A stretch of DNA of 64,000 bases from Hippasteria phrygiana (Eukaryota; Echinodermata; Asteroidea; Valvatida; Goniasteridae), in contig JAZGUH010000328.1 of NCBI GenBank assembly GCA_037893225.1, forward strand, positions 434,001-498,000. The letters are read 5' to 3'. Positions 31,873 to 45,030 of the stretch are shown piece by piece. The translations under genes were made by a program, and so were the position numbers. Position 1 is the first letter of the stretch. Each line of letters begins with the position of its first letter. The notes beneath the pieces are model-generated. The model was not told the origin of the DNA. It did no database searches and saw only the letters and a program-made list of their open reading frames with translations.

Positions 31873-33882
31873 ATGGTTCGCTACAGAAAGGGCATGTTTA
31901 AGAGGAAAAAAGCCTATTTTAAAAAAGGCAATGGTCTGACATGTCAGTTGATAAGAGAAAAGGCTGATGTTTCATCTTTCTATATCAGACCCACAAATGA
32001 ACAATTGCAACTGGCCTTTCCCAGAGATGAGCGAGGTTCTTTCTACAACCCACCAGGTGCCAGAACTAATAAAACTGTGATGGTGCTGCGACCGAAAATT
32101 GAGGAAATAACGCCGATAAGCAGACTCCAAAGGGAAGGAGCCGACAACTTGAACCCAGGCGGCTACAGAATTGTTCATGTCAACACTACAGTTGAGACAA
32201 GTGTTCGAGCTACCCTGGACCATCAGCATGCGAATCCTGACTGTGATGGCTGGCCTCAGCTACAGGCAGAGCAAGAAACACACTGGGGCCTTGCTGTTTC
32301 AGAGGTGCTGTCATGCAACAAGTGCTACTTCTCGACAGGAAGGAAGAAGCTGTACTCAGAGATACCTCAGGTCAGCAGAGGCCGACGCACTGCAACTCCA
32401 AACATGGCCTTTTAGGTTGGTCTCCTCAACCGGGTATTGCAGCCACAGGAGCAAGACGACTTTTGACAGCATTGGGTACAACTGTTCCTTCAATCAGTGG
32501 GCTGCAGAAAACAGCAAGCAAATGTGGGGACATTATTATCAATGAAAATGTTAGATGTATGGCTGAAAAGAGAAAACTGGTCAAAGGTATTCAAGAATTA
32601 CAGGGCTATGACAGAGAAAAACCGATTGCTGTCGAATTAGATAGACAATACAATAACCCCTTGAGAAACTGTCGGGAACAAAACACCATTTGTGCCGGCA
32701 ACCCAAACTAGGGACGTAGTATGTGAGAATGTAACCACCCAAAAAATGGTAGTAATGTACCACCACGAGAATAAACTCTGTAAATGTGAAAATCAAATGT
32801 CGGGCAAACACAGCTGTAACAAGTGGTACGAGCACACATATTCTTGTAGTGCTACACGCCCAGCAAATTACAACATGGGGGATGAAAGAGAAGGGGGAAT
32901 TCAATGTGCCAAGAAACTTCTAGAGTGTAAGGAACCCTTGTTGGCAGAAAGAGTAACAAGCGATGCGGACGGGTGTATGGCAAAAGGTTTTATGTCTCAG
33001 ATGAGAATTAAAGCAGGTATCGAGCCAGAACACTTTCTTGACCCACCTTACTTAAATCGATCACTCAGTTCAGCAATCAGTCGGGCCAAATTCAGTGGTG
33101 ACATGATGCCTGGTAGAACTAAAAATGAAAAAAAAAAGATACAAGACCGGTTAGGTGACGATGTAAGTCACAGGGTACAAGCAGAAGCAGGGGCAATCCT
33201 CAAGAAATGTGGGAGAAACTTTGCCCAAATGTATGACATGGCTGAACAGGCTGCCTCAACCATTCCCGAATGTTACCAAGGTCGCCACAACCTTTGCAAA
33301 AAGCGGTCCTTGGTTTGCAATGGCAATAACAGATTTCCCTACCTTCCTGTTCATGTTAGGGGAAAACTGAAAATGCTCGAGTCTGACAAGAAACTGCTTT
33401 TACTGAAAATTCAGAAGAGAATTGGTCACGAGGCAATGCAAAAAACCAGATATGGGACAAGTACACAAAAAGCAGAGTCCATGAACCATGCTTTTTCAAG
33501 TTCTAATCCAAAAGGGACACTAACCTTTTCCAGAAATGCTCTCTCAAGAGACCACAGCGCAGTTCACCTTGTCAACAATGGCCATGCCAACTTAATCATC
33601 CTCAAGTGTGAAGCTGCAGGTTGTCCTGTTTTGCCAGGATCTGCAGCTGCCAAAAGTCTGGCTGAAATGGACAGAAAAGAAAAATATCATTCCCAACGGG
33701 CTAGGAGCACACATTATAAAATACGAAGGGCAAAGTGTAGGGCACAACGATATAACTTGTACAACTGTGCCAAGTCATTGTACAAAAAGAAAGGGCAACT
33801 GGAACCCAAGTCAGCAATCCCTCCAGATGTGGATTGGCAAAGAATTCAGAGTGAGCACAATTACAGCATACGTTTCAATTAA
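31873..33882 (+). pseudogene. Mutator-like transposase, frameshifted (unit 7)
   Basis: Two shared frameshifts; C-terminal frame of 396 codons from 32692. Confidence 0.85.
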
Positions 33883-33981
33883 AAATGAATTATAAAAGCA
33901 AAAAGTGTAGCATCAAAAAATGGTGAGTAATTTCAGTTATCAAACTTAATGGTGAGCCAAAAAGTTCTCCTTAATTACATT

Positions 33982-34433
33982 TTAAAGAAGACAATCCTTG
34001 TATGGGCCATGGCCCGAACACAAACGGCATCTCTTACAACGAGATCTTGCAGTGTTGATGGCGTGTGGCTCAAGTGACAGGTGATCAAAATTCACACACA
34101 AGGAGTTGTGGCACAGGTGACTGACATCATACCCCCGGGGAAGATCAAGGACTCCAGAATAAACAATGTAAGTCAACCTGTGCACACGCATCCTTGTGCG
34201 TGAATTTGATTTTGAGCCAGGCATGACAACATTAATAATGCCATATTTCTGCTGGACATATCCTGTCCATACCCTACAATTTTTTCTGCCTCTGTGTACA
34301 GTCTTTCTTAAAATCTTGCCTTTAATTAGGGCCTTCCAGATGGAATCCATTTTGCTATGGTTTAAGAAATCTGCATAACAAACAATACAGACCGCGTGCG
34401 TGAGGTCAACTTACCTTTGCTACCATATGGCAT
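33982..34433 (-). CDS. I-PpoI-like His-Me endonuclease (unit 7)
   Basis: Open, Lys23 variant. It is the only Lys23 unit whose transposase lacks the extra 1-bp deletion, which points to exchange between unit lineages. Confidence 0.8.
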
Positions 34434-35428
34434 TGGTCAAACGTTTTCTCCAGCAGTCATGATAGCCCTAGCCTGGGCATGCTACAAATAAAAATAAATA
34501 AATATACATCTCAGTCTAAATATTGGGTGAAACAATTCAGACAAACTACTTACTCGTAAATTTATGAGCCTCAGCGCAACCTATAATTGTAAACATGTTG
34601 ATAACATGGCGGATAGGCATCTGAAATGTGTATGTGAATAAAAAGACAGCGAGAGCAAACAAAGAAAAGAAAGACAGAACCCATTTTGTTCTCTATCATG
34701 TGTGTAATCATTACTGTGTTTTCTGTGAGATTTCATAGTTCAAAACATGAAACATACCTATTTTTAGCGAGTACACTTGGCATATGGGCGCCGCCATGTT
34801 TGCTTCATATAGGTTCCACTCACTGATCTCTATAGAGATCACTGGTTCCACTCCACTAAATACGGCGCTCATTTTGTAACCAACATAAAAATAGAAAGGA
34901 AGAGCGCCACCTGGTGACGCTCAGGAGTAAGGTGGCAATATTTTTTTCACTGGAAATTAAAGATTAAGACTCCTAGAATAATTTTCTTTTCAAATTTATG
35001 AGAGTTGAAGGAATTTTTTTTTTTTTATACTCCCCTCCCCACAAACCACCCCTAAAATGGTGGCCCATCTCTGGGCCCAGGTCTAAATGTAGCCCTCCCC
35101 CCCGCCTCGATGCCAAATAGACCCACGTATTGGTCATTTTTGTGAATGGAATTCCCCGAGTTGGAAGCCACGGGTCACCAATTCTTGATTTCCACAAATA
35201 TTTCTACAATCAGTCCAATTTATAGGCCCCAGGGACCTCTTATTCAAAATTACTGGAGGGATCACAAAATATTAATGAGCTCGCGCGCAGTGATTTTCAC
35301 AGATTTAGTGGCATGCACCCTGCTGATAGAAGTCATAATTATCGTGGCCCTAAAGGGACATGCGCGCATTTCTGCGCAGATTTCTGCGATGTCGTACATT
35401 TTTATTGTTTTGCGATAAAATCCGCAAT

Positions 35429-35636
35429 GAGCAGAAAATGTGCGCAGAAAATGTGCGCAGAAAATGTGCGCAGAAAATGTGCGCAGAAAATGTGCGCAGA
35501 AAATGTGCGCAGAAAATGTGCGCAGAAAATGTGCGCAGAAAATGTGCGCAGAAAATGTGCGCAGAAAATGTGCGCAGAAAATGTGCGCAGAAAATGTGCG
35601 CAGAAAATGTGCGCAGAAAATGTGCGCAGAAAATGT
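35429..35636. repeat. 13-bp minisatellite, 16 copies (unit 8)
   Basis: First copy is the GAGCAG variant. Confidence 0.97.
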
Positions 35637-35725
35637 GCGAATGTCCCTTCAGGGCCACAATACATATACGATAGTGCTGAACCAAATAGGCTAATCTGTT
35701 TGTGATTGGGTTTTTATGTTCACAG

Positions 35726-35842
35726 TGGGCCCGTGTCATGAGAGCGTTAATCCGTGTCAGAATGGAGCCACGTGTACGGGGGTAAACTTCGCAGTAGTCT
35801 GCCGGTGCAGCGATGGTTTTGTAGGCGAAAACTGTGAAAGAG
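35726..35842 (+). CDS. EGF-like domain exon (unit 8)
   Basis: Carries only the synonymous GTA valine codon. Confidence 0.7.
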
Positions 35843-36276
35843 GTACCGGTTGGCTATTACAGAAATCAAATTGGAGAAAGGCTATAAATGGTTCTGAAAC
35901 AATCAACTGGTTGGGGCGTGCACTAGTTAACTAGTGTTGACATTATTGTACTGCGCAGACATTTTTTCAAACTATACTATTAGGCAAGATAAGCCAAAAC
36001 TCTGAAGAAAAGAGAAATGTCACAAATCGAATTCATTTTGACTTGCTTTATGAATTTAATAATTTTCATTTTACCAACTAGTTCATATTTAGAAAATGCC
36101 TTTGGTTATTGGCACAACAGGGAAGCAGTAACTTAAGCATGCACTGAATGAAATGCAATAGCTTTGCAATGGATGTTTATTGTTAGTGCACCATTATTCT
36201 TTTGTTGTTCATAGTGACATGGAATAAACAAAACACTCTTCATAACCCTAATTACTCACCAACTGAAAGGTCCACC

Positions 36277-38285
36277 ATGGTTCGCTACAGAAAGGGCATG
36301 TTTAAGAGGAAAAAAGCCTATTTAAAAAAAGGCAATGGTCTGACATGTCAGTTGATAAGAGAAAAGGCTGATGTTTCATCTTTCTATATCAGACCCACAA
36401 ATGAACAATTGCAACTGGCCTTTCCCAGAGATGAGCGAGGTTCTTTCTACAACCCACCAGGTGCCAGAACTAATAAAACTGTGATGGTGCTGCGACCGAA
36501 AATTGAGGAAATAACGCCGATAAGCAGACTCCAAAGGGAAGGAGCCGACAACTTGAACCCAGGCGGCTACAGAATTGTTCATGTCAACACTACAGTTGAG
36601 ACAAGTGTTCGAGCTACCCTGGACCATCAGCATGCGAATCCTGACTGTGATGGCTGGCCTCAGCTACAGGCAGAGCAAGAAACACACTGGGGCCTTGCTG
36701 TTTCAGAGGTGCTGTCATGCAACAAGTGCTACTTCTCGACAGGAAGGAAGAAGCTGTACTCAGAGATACCTCAGGTCAGCAGAGGCCGACGCACTGCAAC
36801 TCCAAACATGGCCTTTTAGGTTGGTCTCCTCAACCGGGTATTGCAGCCACAGGAGCAAGACGACTTTTGACAGCATTGGGTACAACTGTTCCTTCAATCA
36901 GTGGGCTGCAGAAAACAGCAAGCAAATGTGGGGACATTATTATCAATGAAAATGTTAGATGTATGGCTGAAAAGAGAAAACTGGTCAAAGGTATTCAAGA
37001 ATTACAGGGCTATGACAGAGAAAAACCGATTGCTGTCGAATTAGATAGACAATACAATAACCCCTTGAGAAACTGTCGGGAACAAAACACCATTTGTGCC
37101 GGCAACCCAAACTAGGGACGTAGTATGTGAGAATGTAACACCCAAAAAATGGTAGTAATGTACCACCACGAGAATAAACTCTGTAAATGTGAAAATCAAA
37201 TGTCGGGCAAACACAGCTGTAACAAGTGGTACGAGCACACATATTCTTGTAGTGCTACACGCCCAGCAAATTACAACATGGGGGATGAAAGAGAAGGGGG
37301 AATTCAATGTGCCAAGAAACTTCTAGAGTGTAAGGAACCCTTGTTGGCAGAAAGAGTAACAAGCGATGCGGACGGGTGTATGGCAAAAGGTTTTATGTCT
37401 CAGATGAGAATTAAAGCAGGTATCGAGCCAGAACACTTTCTTGACCCACCTTACTTAAATCGATCACTCAGTTCAGCAATCAGTCGGGCCAAATTCAGTG
37501 GTGACATGATGCCTGGTAGAACTAAAAATGAAAAAAAAAAGATACAAGACCGGTTAGGTGACGATGTAAGTCACAGGGTACAAGCAGAAGCAGGGGCAAT
37601 CCTCAAGAAATGTGGGAGAAACTTTGCCCAAATGTATGACATGGCTGAACAGGCTGCCTCAACCATTCCCGAATGTTACCAAGGTCGCCACAACCTTTGC
37701 AAAAAGCGGTCCTTGGTTTGCAATGGCAATAACAGATTTCCCTACCTTCCTGTTCATGTTAGGGGAAAACTGAAAATGCTCGAGTCTGACAAGAAACTGC
37801 TTTTACTGAAAATTCAGAAGAGAATTGGTCACGAGGCAATGCAAAAAACCAGATATGGGACAAGTACACAAAAAGCAGAGTCCATGAACCATGCTTTTTC
37901 AAGTACTAATCCAAAAGGGACACTAACCTTTTCCAGAAATGCTCTCTCAAGAGACCACAGCGCAGTTCACCTTGTCAACAATGGCCATGCCAACTTAATC
38001 ATCCTCAAGTGTGAAGCTGCAGGTTGTCCTGTTTTGCCAGGATCTGCAGCTGCCAAAAGTCTGGCTGAAATGGACAGAAAAGAAAAATATCATTCCCAAC
38101 GGGCTAGGAGCACACATTATAAAATACGAAGGGCAAAGTGTAGGGCACAACGATATAACTTGTACAACTGTGCCAAGTCATTGTACAAAAAGAAAGGGCA
38201 ACTGGAACCCAAGTCAGCAATCCCTCCAGATGTGGATTGGCAAAGAATTCAGAGTGAGCACAATTACAGCATACGTTTCAATTAA
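36277..38285 (+). pseudogene. Mutator-like transposase, frameshifted (unit 8)
   Basis: Three frameshifts (378-codon C-terminal frame from 37149). Ser-to-Thr in SSTNPK, just after the putative catalytic Glu block. Confidence 0.85.
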
Positions 38286-38384
38286 AAATGAATTATAAAA
38301 GCAAAAAGTGTAGCATCCAAAAATGGTGAGTAATTTCAGTTATCAAACTTAATGGTGAGCCAAAAAGTTCTCCTTAATTACATT

Positions 38385-38836
38385 TTAAAGAAGACAATCC
38401 TTGTATGGGCCATGGCCCGAACACAAACGGCATCTCTTACAACGAGATCTTGCAGTGTTGATGGCGTGTGGCTCAAGTGACAGGTGATCAAAATTCACAC
38501 ACAAGGAGTTGTGGCACAGGTGACTGACATCATACCCCCGGGGAAGATCAAGGACTCCAGAATAAACAATGTAAGTCAACCTGTGCACACGCATCCTTGT
38601 GCGTGAATTTGATTTTGAGCCAGGCATGACAACATTAATAATGCCATATTTCTGCTGGACATATCCTGTCCATACCCTACAATTTTTTCTGCCTCTGTGT
38701 ACAGTCTTTCTTAAAATCTTGCCTTTAATTAGGGCCTTCCAGATGGAATCCATTTTGCTATGGTTTAAGAAATCTGCATAACAAACAATACAGACCGCGT
38801 GCGTGAGGTCAACTTACCTTTGCTACCATATGGCAT
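38385..38836 (-). CDS. I-PpoI-like His-Me endonuclease (unit 8)
   Basis: Open, Lys23 variant (predicted first exon 38818-38836). Confidence 0.8.
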
Positions 38837-39831
38837 TGGTCAAACGTTTTCTCCAGCAGTCATGATAGCCCTAGCCTGGGCATGCTACAAATAAAAATAA
38901 ATAAATATACATCTCAGTCTAAATATTGGGTGAAACAATTCAGACAAACTACTTACTCGTAAATTTATGAGCCTCAGCGCAACCTATAATTGTAAACATG
39001 TTGATAACATGGCGGATAGGCATCTGAAATGTGTATGTGAATAAAAAGACAGCGAGAGCAAACAAAGAAAAGAAAGACAGAACCCATTTTGTTCTCTATC
39101 ATGTGTGTAATCATTACTGTGTTTTCTGTGAGATTTCATAGTTCAAAACATGAAACATACCTATTTTTAGCGAGTACACTTGGCATATGGGCGCCGCCAT
39201 GTTTGCTTCATATAGGTTCCACTCACTGATCTCTATAGAGATCACTGGTTCCACTCCACTAAATACGGCGCTCATTTTGTAACCAACATAAAAATAGAAA
39301 GGAAGAGCGCCACCTGGTGACGCTCAGGAGTAAGGTGGCAATATTTTTTTCACTGGAAATTAAAGATTAAGACTCCTAGAATAATTTTCTTTTCAAATTT
39401 ATGAGAGTTGAAGGAATTTTTTTTTTTTTATACTCCCCTCCCCACAAACCACCCCTAAAATGGTGGCCCATCTCTGGGCCCAGGTCTAAATGTAGCCCTC
39501 CCCCCCGCCTCGATGCCAAATAGACCCACGTATTGGTCATTTTTGTGAATGGAATTCCCCGAGTTGGAAGCCACGGGTCACCAATTCTTGATTTCCACAA
39601 ATATTTCTACAATCAGTCCAATTTATAGGCCCCAGGGACCTCTTATTCAAAATTACTGGAGGGATCACAAAATATTAATGAGCTCGCGCGCAGTGATTTT
39701 CACAGATTTAGTGGCATGCACCCTGCTGATAGAAGTCATAATTATCGTGGCCCTAAAGGGACATGCGCGCATTTCTGCGCAGATTTCTGCGATGTCGTAC
39801 ATTTTTATTGTTTTGCGATAAAATCCGCAAT

Positions 39832-40013
39832 GCGCAGAAAATGTGCGCAGAAAATGTGCGCAGAAAATGTGCGCAGAAAATGTGCGCAGAAAATGTGCGC
39901 AGAAAATGTGCGCAGAAAATGTGCGCAGAAAATGTGCGCAGAAAATGTGCGCAGAAAATGTGCGCAGAAAATGTGCGCAGAAAATGTGCGCAGAAAATGT
40001 GCGCAGAAAATGT
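39832..40013. repeat. 13-bp minisatellite, 14 copies (unit 9)
   Basis: First copy is the GCGCAG form, unlike unit 8. Confidence 0.97.
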
Positions 40014-40102
40014 GCGAATGTCCCTTCAGGGCCACAATACATATACGATAGTGCTGAACCAAATAGGCTAATCTGTTTGTGATTGGGTTTTTATGTTCAC
40101 AG

Positions 40103-40219
40103 TGGGCCCGTGTCATGAGAGCGTTAATCCGTGTCAGAATGGAGCCACGTGTACGGGGGTAAACTTCGCAGTAGTCTGCCGGTGCAGCGATGGTTTTGTA
40201 GGCGAAAACTGTGAAAGAG
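40103..40219 (+). CDS. EGF-like domain exon (unit 9)
   Basis: Synonymous GTA variant. Confidence 0.7.
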
Positions 40220-40653
40220 GTACCGGTTGGCTATTACAGAAATCAAATTGGAGAAAGGCTATAAATGGTTCTGAAACAATCAACTGGTTGGGGCGTGCAC
40301 TAGTTAACTAGTGTTGACATTATTGTACTGCGCAGACATTTTTTCAAACTATACTATTAGGCAAGATAAGCCAAAACTCTGAAGAAAAGAGAAATGTCAC
40401 AAATCGAATTCATTTTGACTTGCTTTATGAATTTAATAATTTTCATTTTACCAACTAGTTCATATTTAGAAAATGCCTTTGGTTATTGGCACAACAGGGA
40501 AGCAGTAACTTAAGCATGCACTGAATGAAATGCAATAGCTTTGCAATGGATGTTTATTGTTAGTGCACCATTATTCTTTTGTTGTTCATAGTGACATGGA
40601 ATAAACAAAACACTCTTCATAACCCTAATTACTCACCAACTGAAAGGTCCACC

Positions 40654-42662
40654 ATGGTTCGCTACAGAAAGGGCATGTTTAAGAGGAAAAAAGCCTATTT
40701 AAAAAAAGGCAATGGTCTGACATGTCAGTTGATAAGAGAAAAGGCTGATGTTTCATCTTTCTATATCAGACCCACAAATGAACAATTGCAACTGGCCTTT
40801 CCCAGAGATGAGCGAGGTTCTTTCTACAACCCACCAGGTGCCAGAACTAATAAAACTGTGATGGTGCTGCGACCGAAAATTGAGGAAATAACGCCGATAA
40901 GCAGACTCCAAAGGGAAGGAGCCGACAACTTGAACCCAGGCGGCTACAGAATTGTTCATGTCAACACTACAGTTGAGACAAGTGTTCGAGCTACCCTGGA
41001 CCATCAGCATGCGAATCCTGACTGTGATGGCTGGCCTCAGCTACAGGCAGAGCAAGAAACACACTGGGGCCTTGCTGTTTCAGAGGTGCTGTCATGCAAC
41101 AAGTGCTACTTCTCGACAGGAAGGAAGAAGCTGTACTCAGAGATACCTCAGGTCAGCAGAGGCCGACGCACTGCAACTCCAAACATGGCCTTTTAGGTTG
41201 GTCTCCTCAACCGGGTATTGCAGCCACAGGAGCAAGACGACTTTTGACAGCATTGGGTACAACTGTTCCTTCAATCAGTGGGCTGCAGAAAACAGCAAGC
41301 AAATGTGGGGACATTATTATCAATGAAAATGTTAGATGTATGGCTGAAAAGAGAAAACTGGTCAAAGGTATTCAAGAATTACAGGGCTATGACAGAGAAA
41401 AACCGATTGCTGTCGAATTAGATAGACAATACAATAACCCCTTGAGAAACTGTCGGGAACAAAACACCATTTGTGCCGGCAACCCAAACTAGGGACGTAG
41501 TATGTGAGAATGTAACACCCAAAAAATGGTAGTAATGTACCACCACGAGAATAAACTCTGTAAATGTGAAAATCAAATGTCGGGCAAACACAGCTGTAAC
41601 AAGTGGTACGAGCACACATATTCTTGTAGTGCTACACGCCCAGCAAATTACAACATGGGGGATGAAAGAGAAGGGGGAATTCAATGTGCCAAGAAACTTC
41701 TAGAGTGTAAGGAACCCTTGTTGGCAGAAAGAGTAACAAGCGATGCGGACGGGTGTATGGCAAAAGGTTTTATGTCTCAGATGAGAATTAAAGCAGGTAT
41801 CGAGCCAGAACACTTTCTTGACCCACCTTACTTAAATCGATCACTCAGTTCAGCAATCAGTCGGGCCAAATTCAGTGGTGACATGATGCCTGGTAGAACT
41901 AAAAATGAAAAAAAAAAGATACAAGACCGGTTAGGTGACGATGTAAGTCACAGGGTACAAGCAGAAGCAGGGGCAATCCTCAAGAAATGTGGGAGAAACT
42001 TTGCCCAAATGTATGACATGGCTGAACAGGCTGCCTCAACCATTCCCGAATGTTACCAAGGTCGCCACAACCTTTGCAAAAAGCGGTCCTTGGTTTGCAA
42101 TGGCAATAACAGATTTCCCTACCTTCCTGTTCATGTTAGGGGAAAACTGAAAATGCTCGAGTCTGACAAGAAACTGCTTTTACTGAAAATTCAGAAGAGA
42201 ATTGGTCACGAGGCAATGCAAAAAACCAGATATGGGACAAGTACACAAAAAGCAGAGTCCATGAACCATGCTTTTTCAAGTACTAATCCAAAAGGGACAC
42301 TAACCTTTTCCAGAAATGCTCTCTCAAGAGACCACAGCGCAGTTCACCTTGTCAACAATGGCCATGCCAACTTAATCATCCTCAAGTGTGAAGCTGCAGG
42401 TTGTCCTGTTTTGCCAGGATCTGCAGCTGCCAAAAGTCTGGCTGAAATGGACAGAAAAGAAAAATATCATTCCCAACGGGCTAGGAGCACACATTATAAA
42501 ATACGAAGGGCAAAGTGTAGGGCACAACGATATAACTTGTACAACTGTGCCAAGTCATTGTACAAAAAGAAAGGGCAACTGGAACCCAAGTCAGCAATCC
42601 CTCCAGATGTGGATTGGCAAAGAATTCAGAGTGAGCACAATTACAGCATACGTTTCAATTAA
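40654..42662 (+). pseudogene. Mutator-like transposase, frameshifted (unit 9)
   Basis: Three frameshifts; same substitutions as unit 8. Confidence 0.85.
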
Positions 42663-42761
42663 AAATGAATTATAAAAGCAAAAAGTGTAGCATCCAAAAA
42701 TGGTGAGTAATTTCAGTTATCAAACTTAATGGTGAGCCAAAAAGTTCTCCTTAATTACATT

Positions 42762-43213
42762 TTAAAGAAGACAATCCTTGTATGGGCCATGGCCCGAACA
42801 CAAACGGCATCTCTTACAACGAGATCTTGCAGTGTTGATGGCGTGTGGCTCAAGTGACAGGTGATCAAAATTCACACACAAGGAGTTGTGGCACAGGTGA
42901 CTGACATCATACCCCCGGGGAAGATCAAGGACTCCAGAATAAACAATGTAAGTCAACCTGTGCACACGCATCCTTGTGCGTGAATTTGATTTTGAGCCAG
43001 GCATGACAACATTAATAATGCCATATTTCTGCTGGACATATCCTGTCCATACCCTACAATTTTTTCTGCCTCTGTGTACAGTCTTTCTTAAAATCTTGCC
43101 TTTAATTAGGGCCTTCCAGATGGAATCCATTTTGCTATGGTTTAAGAAATCTGCATAACAAACAATACAGACCGCGTGCGTGAGGTCAACTTACCTTTGC
43201 TACCATATGGCAT
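42762..43213 (-). CDS. I-PpoI-like His-Me endonuclease (unit 9)
   Basis: Open, Lys23 variant (predicted first exon 43195-43213). Confidence 0.8.
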
Positions 43214-44208
43214 TGGTCAAACGTTTTCTCCAGCAGTCATGATAGCCCTAGCCTGGGCATGCTACAAATAAAAATAAATAAATATACATCTCAGTCTAAA
43301 TATTGGGTGAAACAATTCAGACAAACTACTTACTCGTAAATTTATGAGCCTCAGCGCAACCTATAATTGTAAACATGTTGATAACATGGCGGATAGGCAT
43401 CTGAAATGTGTATGTGAATAAAAAGACAGCGAGAGCAAACAAAGAAAAGAAAGACAGAACCCATTTTGTTCTCTATCATGTGTGTAATCATTACTGTGTT
43501 TTCTGTGAGATTTCATAGTTCAAAACATGAAACATACCTATTTTTAGCGAGTACACTTGGCATATGGGCGCCGCCATGTTTGCTTCATATAGGTTCCACT
43601 CACTGATCTCTATAGAGATCACTGGTTCCACTCCACTAAATACGGCGCTCATTTTGTAACCAACATAAAAATAGAAAGGAAGAGCGCCACCTGGTGACGC
43701 TCAGGAGTAAGGTGGCAATATTTTTTTCACTGGAAATTAAAGATTAAGACTCCTAGAATAATTTTCTTTTCAAATTTATGAGAGTTGAAGGAATTTTTTT
43801 TTTTTTATACTCCCCTCCCCACAAACCACCCCTAAAATGGTGGCCCATCTCTGGGCCCAGGTCTAAATGTAGCCCTCCCCCCCGCCTCGATGCCAAATAG
43901 ACCCACGTATTGGTCATTTTTGTGAATGGAATTCCCCGAGTTGGAAGCCACGGGTCACCAATTCTTGATTTCCACAAATATTTCTACAATCAGTCCAATT
44001 TATAGGCCCCAGGGACCTCTTATTCAAAATTACTGGAGGGATCACAAAATATTAATGAGCTCGCGCGCAGTGATTTTCACAGATTTAGTGGCATGCACCC
44101 TGCTGATAGAAGTCATAATTATCGTGGCCCTAAAGGGACATGCGCGCATTTCTGCGCAGATTTCTGCGATGTCGTACATTTTTATTGTTTTGCGATAAAA
44201 TCCGCAAT

Positions 44209-44390
44209 GCGCAGAAAATGTGCGCAGAAAATGTGCGCAGAAAATGTGCGCAGAAAATGTGCGCAGAAAATGTGCGCAGAAAATGTGCGCAGAAAATGTG
44301 CGCAGAAAATGTGCGCAGAAAATGTGCGCAGAAAATGTGCGCAGAAAATGTGCGCAGAAAATGTGCGCAGAAAATGTGCGCAGAAAATGT
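44209..44390. repeat. 13-bp minisatellite, 14 copies (unit 10)
   Basis: Perfect repeats. Confidence 0.97.
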
Positions 44391-44479
44391 GCGAATGTCC
44401 CTTCAGGGCCACAATACATATACGATAGTGCTGAACCAAATAGGCTAATCTGTTTGTGATTGGGTTTTTATGTTCACAG

Positions 44480-44596
44480 TGGGCCCGTGTCATGAGAGCG
44501 TTAATCCGTGTCAGAATGGAGCCACGTGTACGGGGGTAAACTTCGCAGTAGTCTGCCGGTGCAGCGATGGTTTTGTAGGCGAAAACTGTGAAAGAG
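44480..44596 (+). CDS. EGF-like domain exon (unit 10)
   Basis: Synonymous GTA variant. Confidence 0.7.
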
Positions 44597-45030
44597 GTAC
44601 CGGTTGGCTATTACAGAAATCAAATTGGAGAAAGGCTATAAATGGTTCTGAAACAATCAACTGGTTGGGGCGTGCACTAGTTAACTAGTGTTGACATTAT
44701 TGTACTGCGCAGACATTTTTTCAAACTATACTATTAGGCAAGATAAGCCAAAACTCTGAAGAAAAGAGAAATGTCACAAATCGAATTCATTTTGACTTGC
44801 TTTATGAATTTAATAATTTTCATTTTACCAACTAGTTCATATTTAGAAAATGCCTTTGGTTATTGGCACAACAGGGAAGCAGTAACTTAAGCATGCACTG
44901 AATGAAATGCAATAGCTTTGCAATGGATGTTTATTGTTAGTGCACCATTATTCTTTTGTTGTTCATAGTGACATGGAATAAACAAAACACTCTTCATAAC
45001 CCTAATTACTCACCAACTGAAAGGTCCACC

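Larger units (their letters stand above)
30506..34922 (+). repeat. Macrosatellite unit 7 (4,417 bp)
   Basis: Like unit 6 but with two more minisatellite copies and the Lys variant of the endonuclease. Confidence 0.97.
34923..39325 (+). repeat. Macrosatellite unit 8 (4,403 bp)
   Basis: Start of a closely related trio (units 8-10) sharing NKQNTL, AYLKK, SSTNPK, the synonymous EGF change and the extra 1-bp transposase deletion. Confidence 0.97.
39326..43702 (+). repeat. Macrosatellite unit 9 (4,377 bp)
   Basis: Same length and minisatellite count as unit 10; the two look like the most recent duplication in the window. Confidence 0.97.
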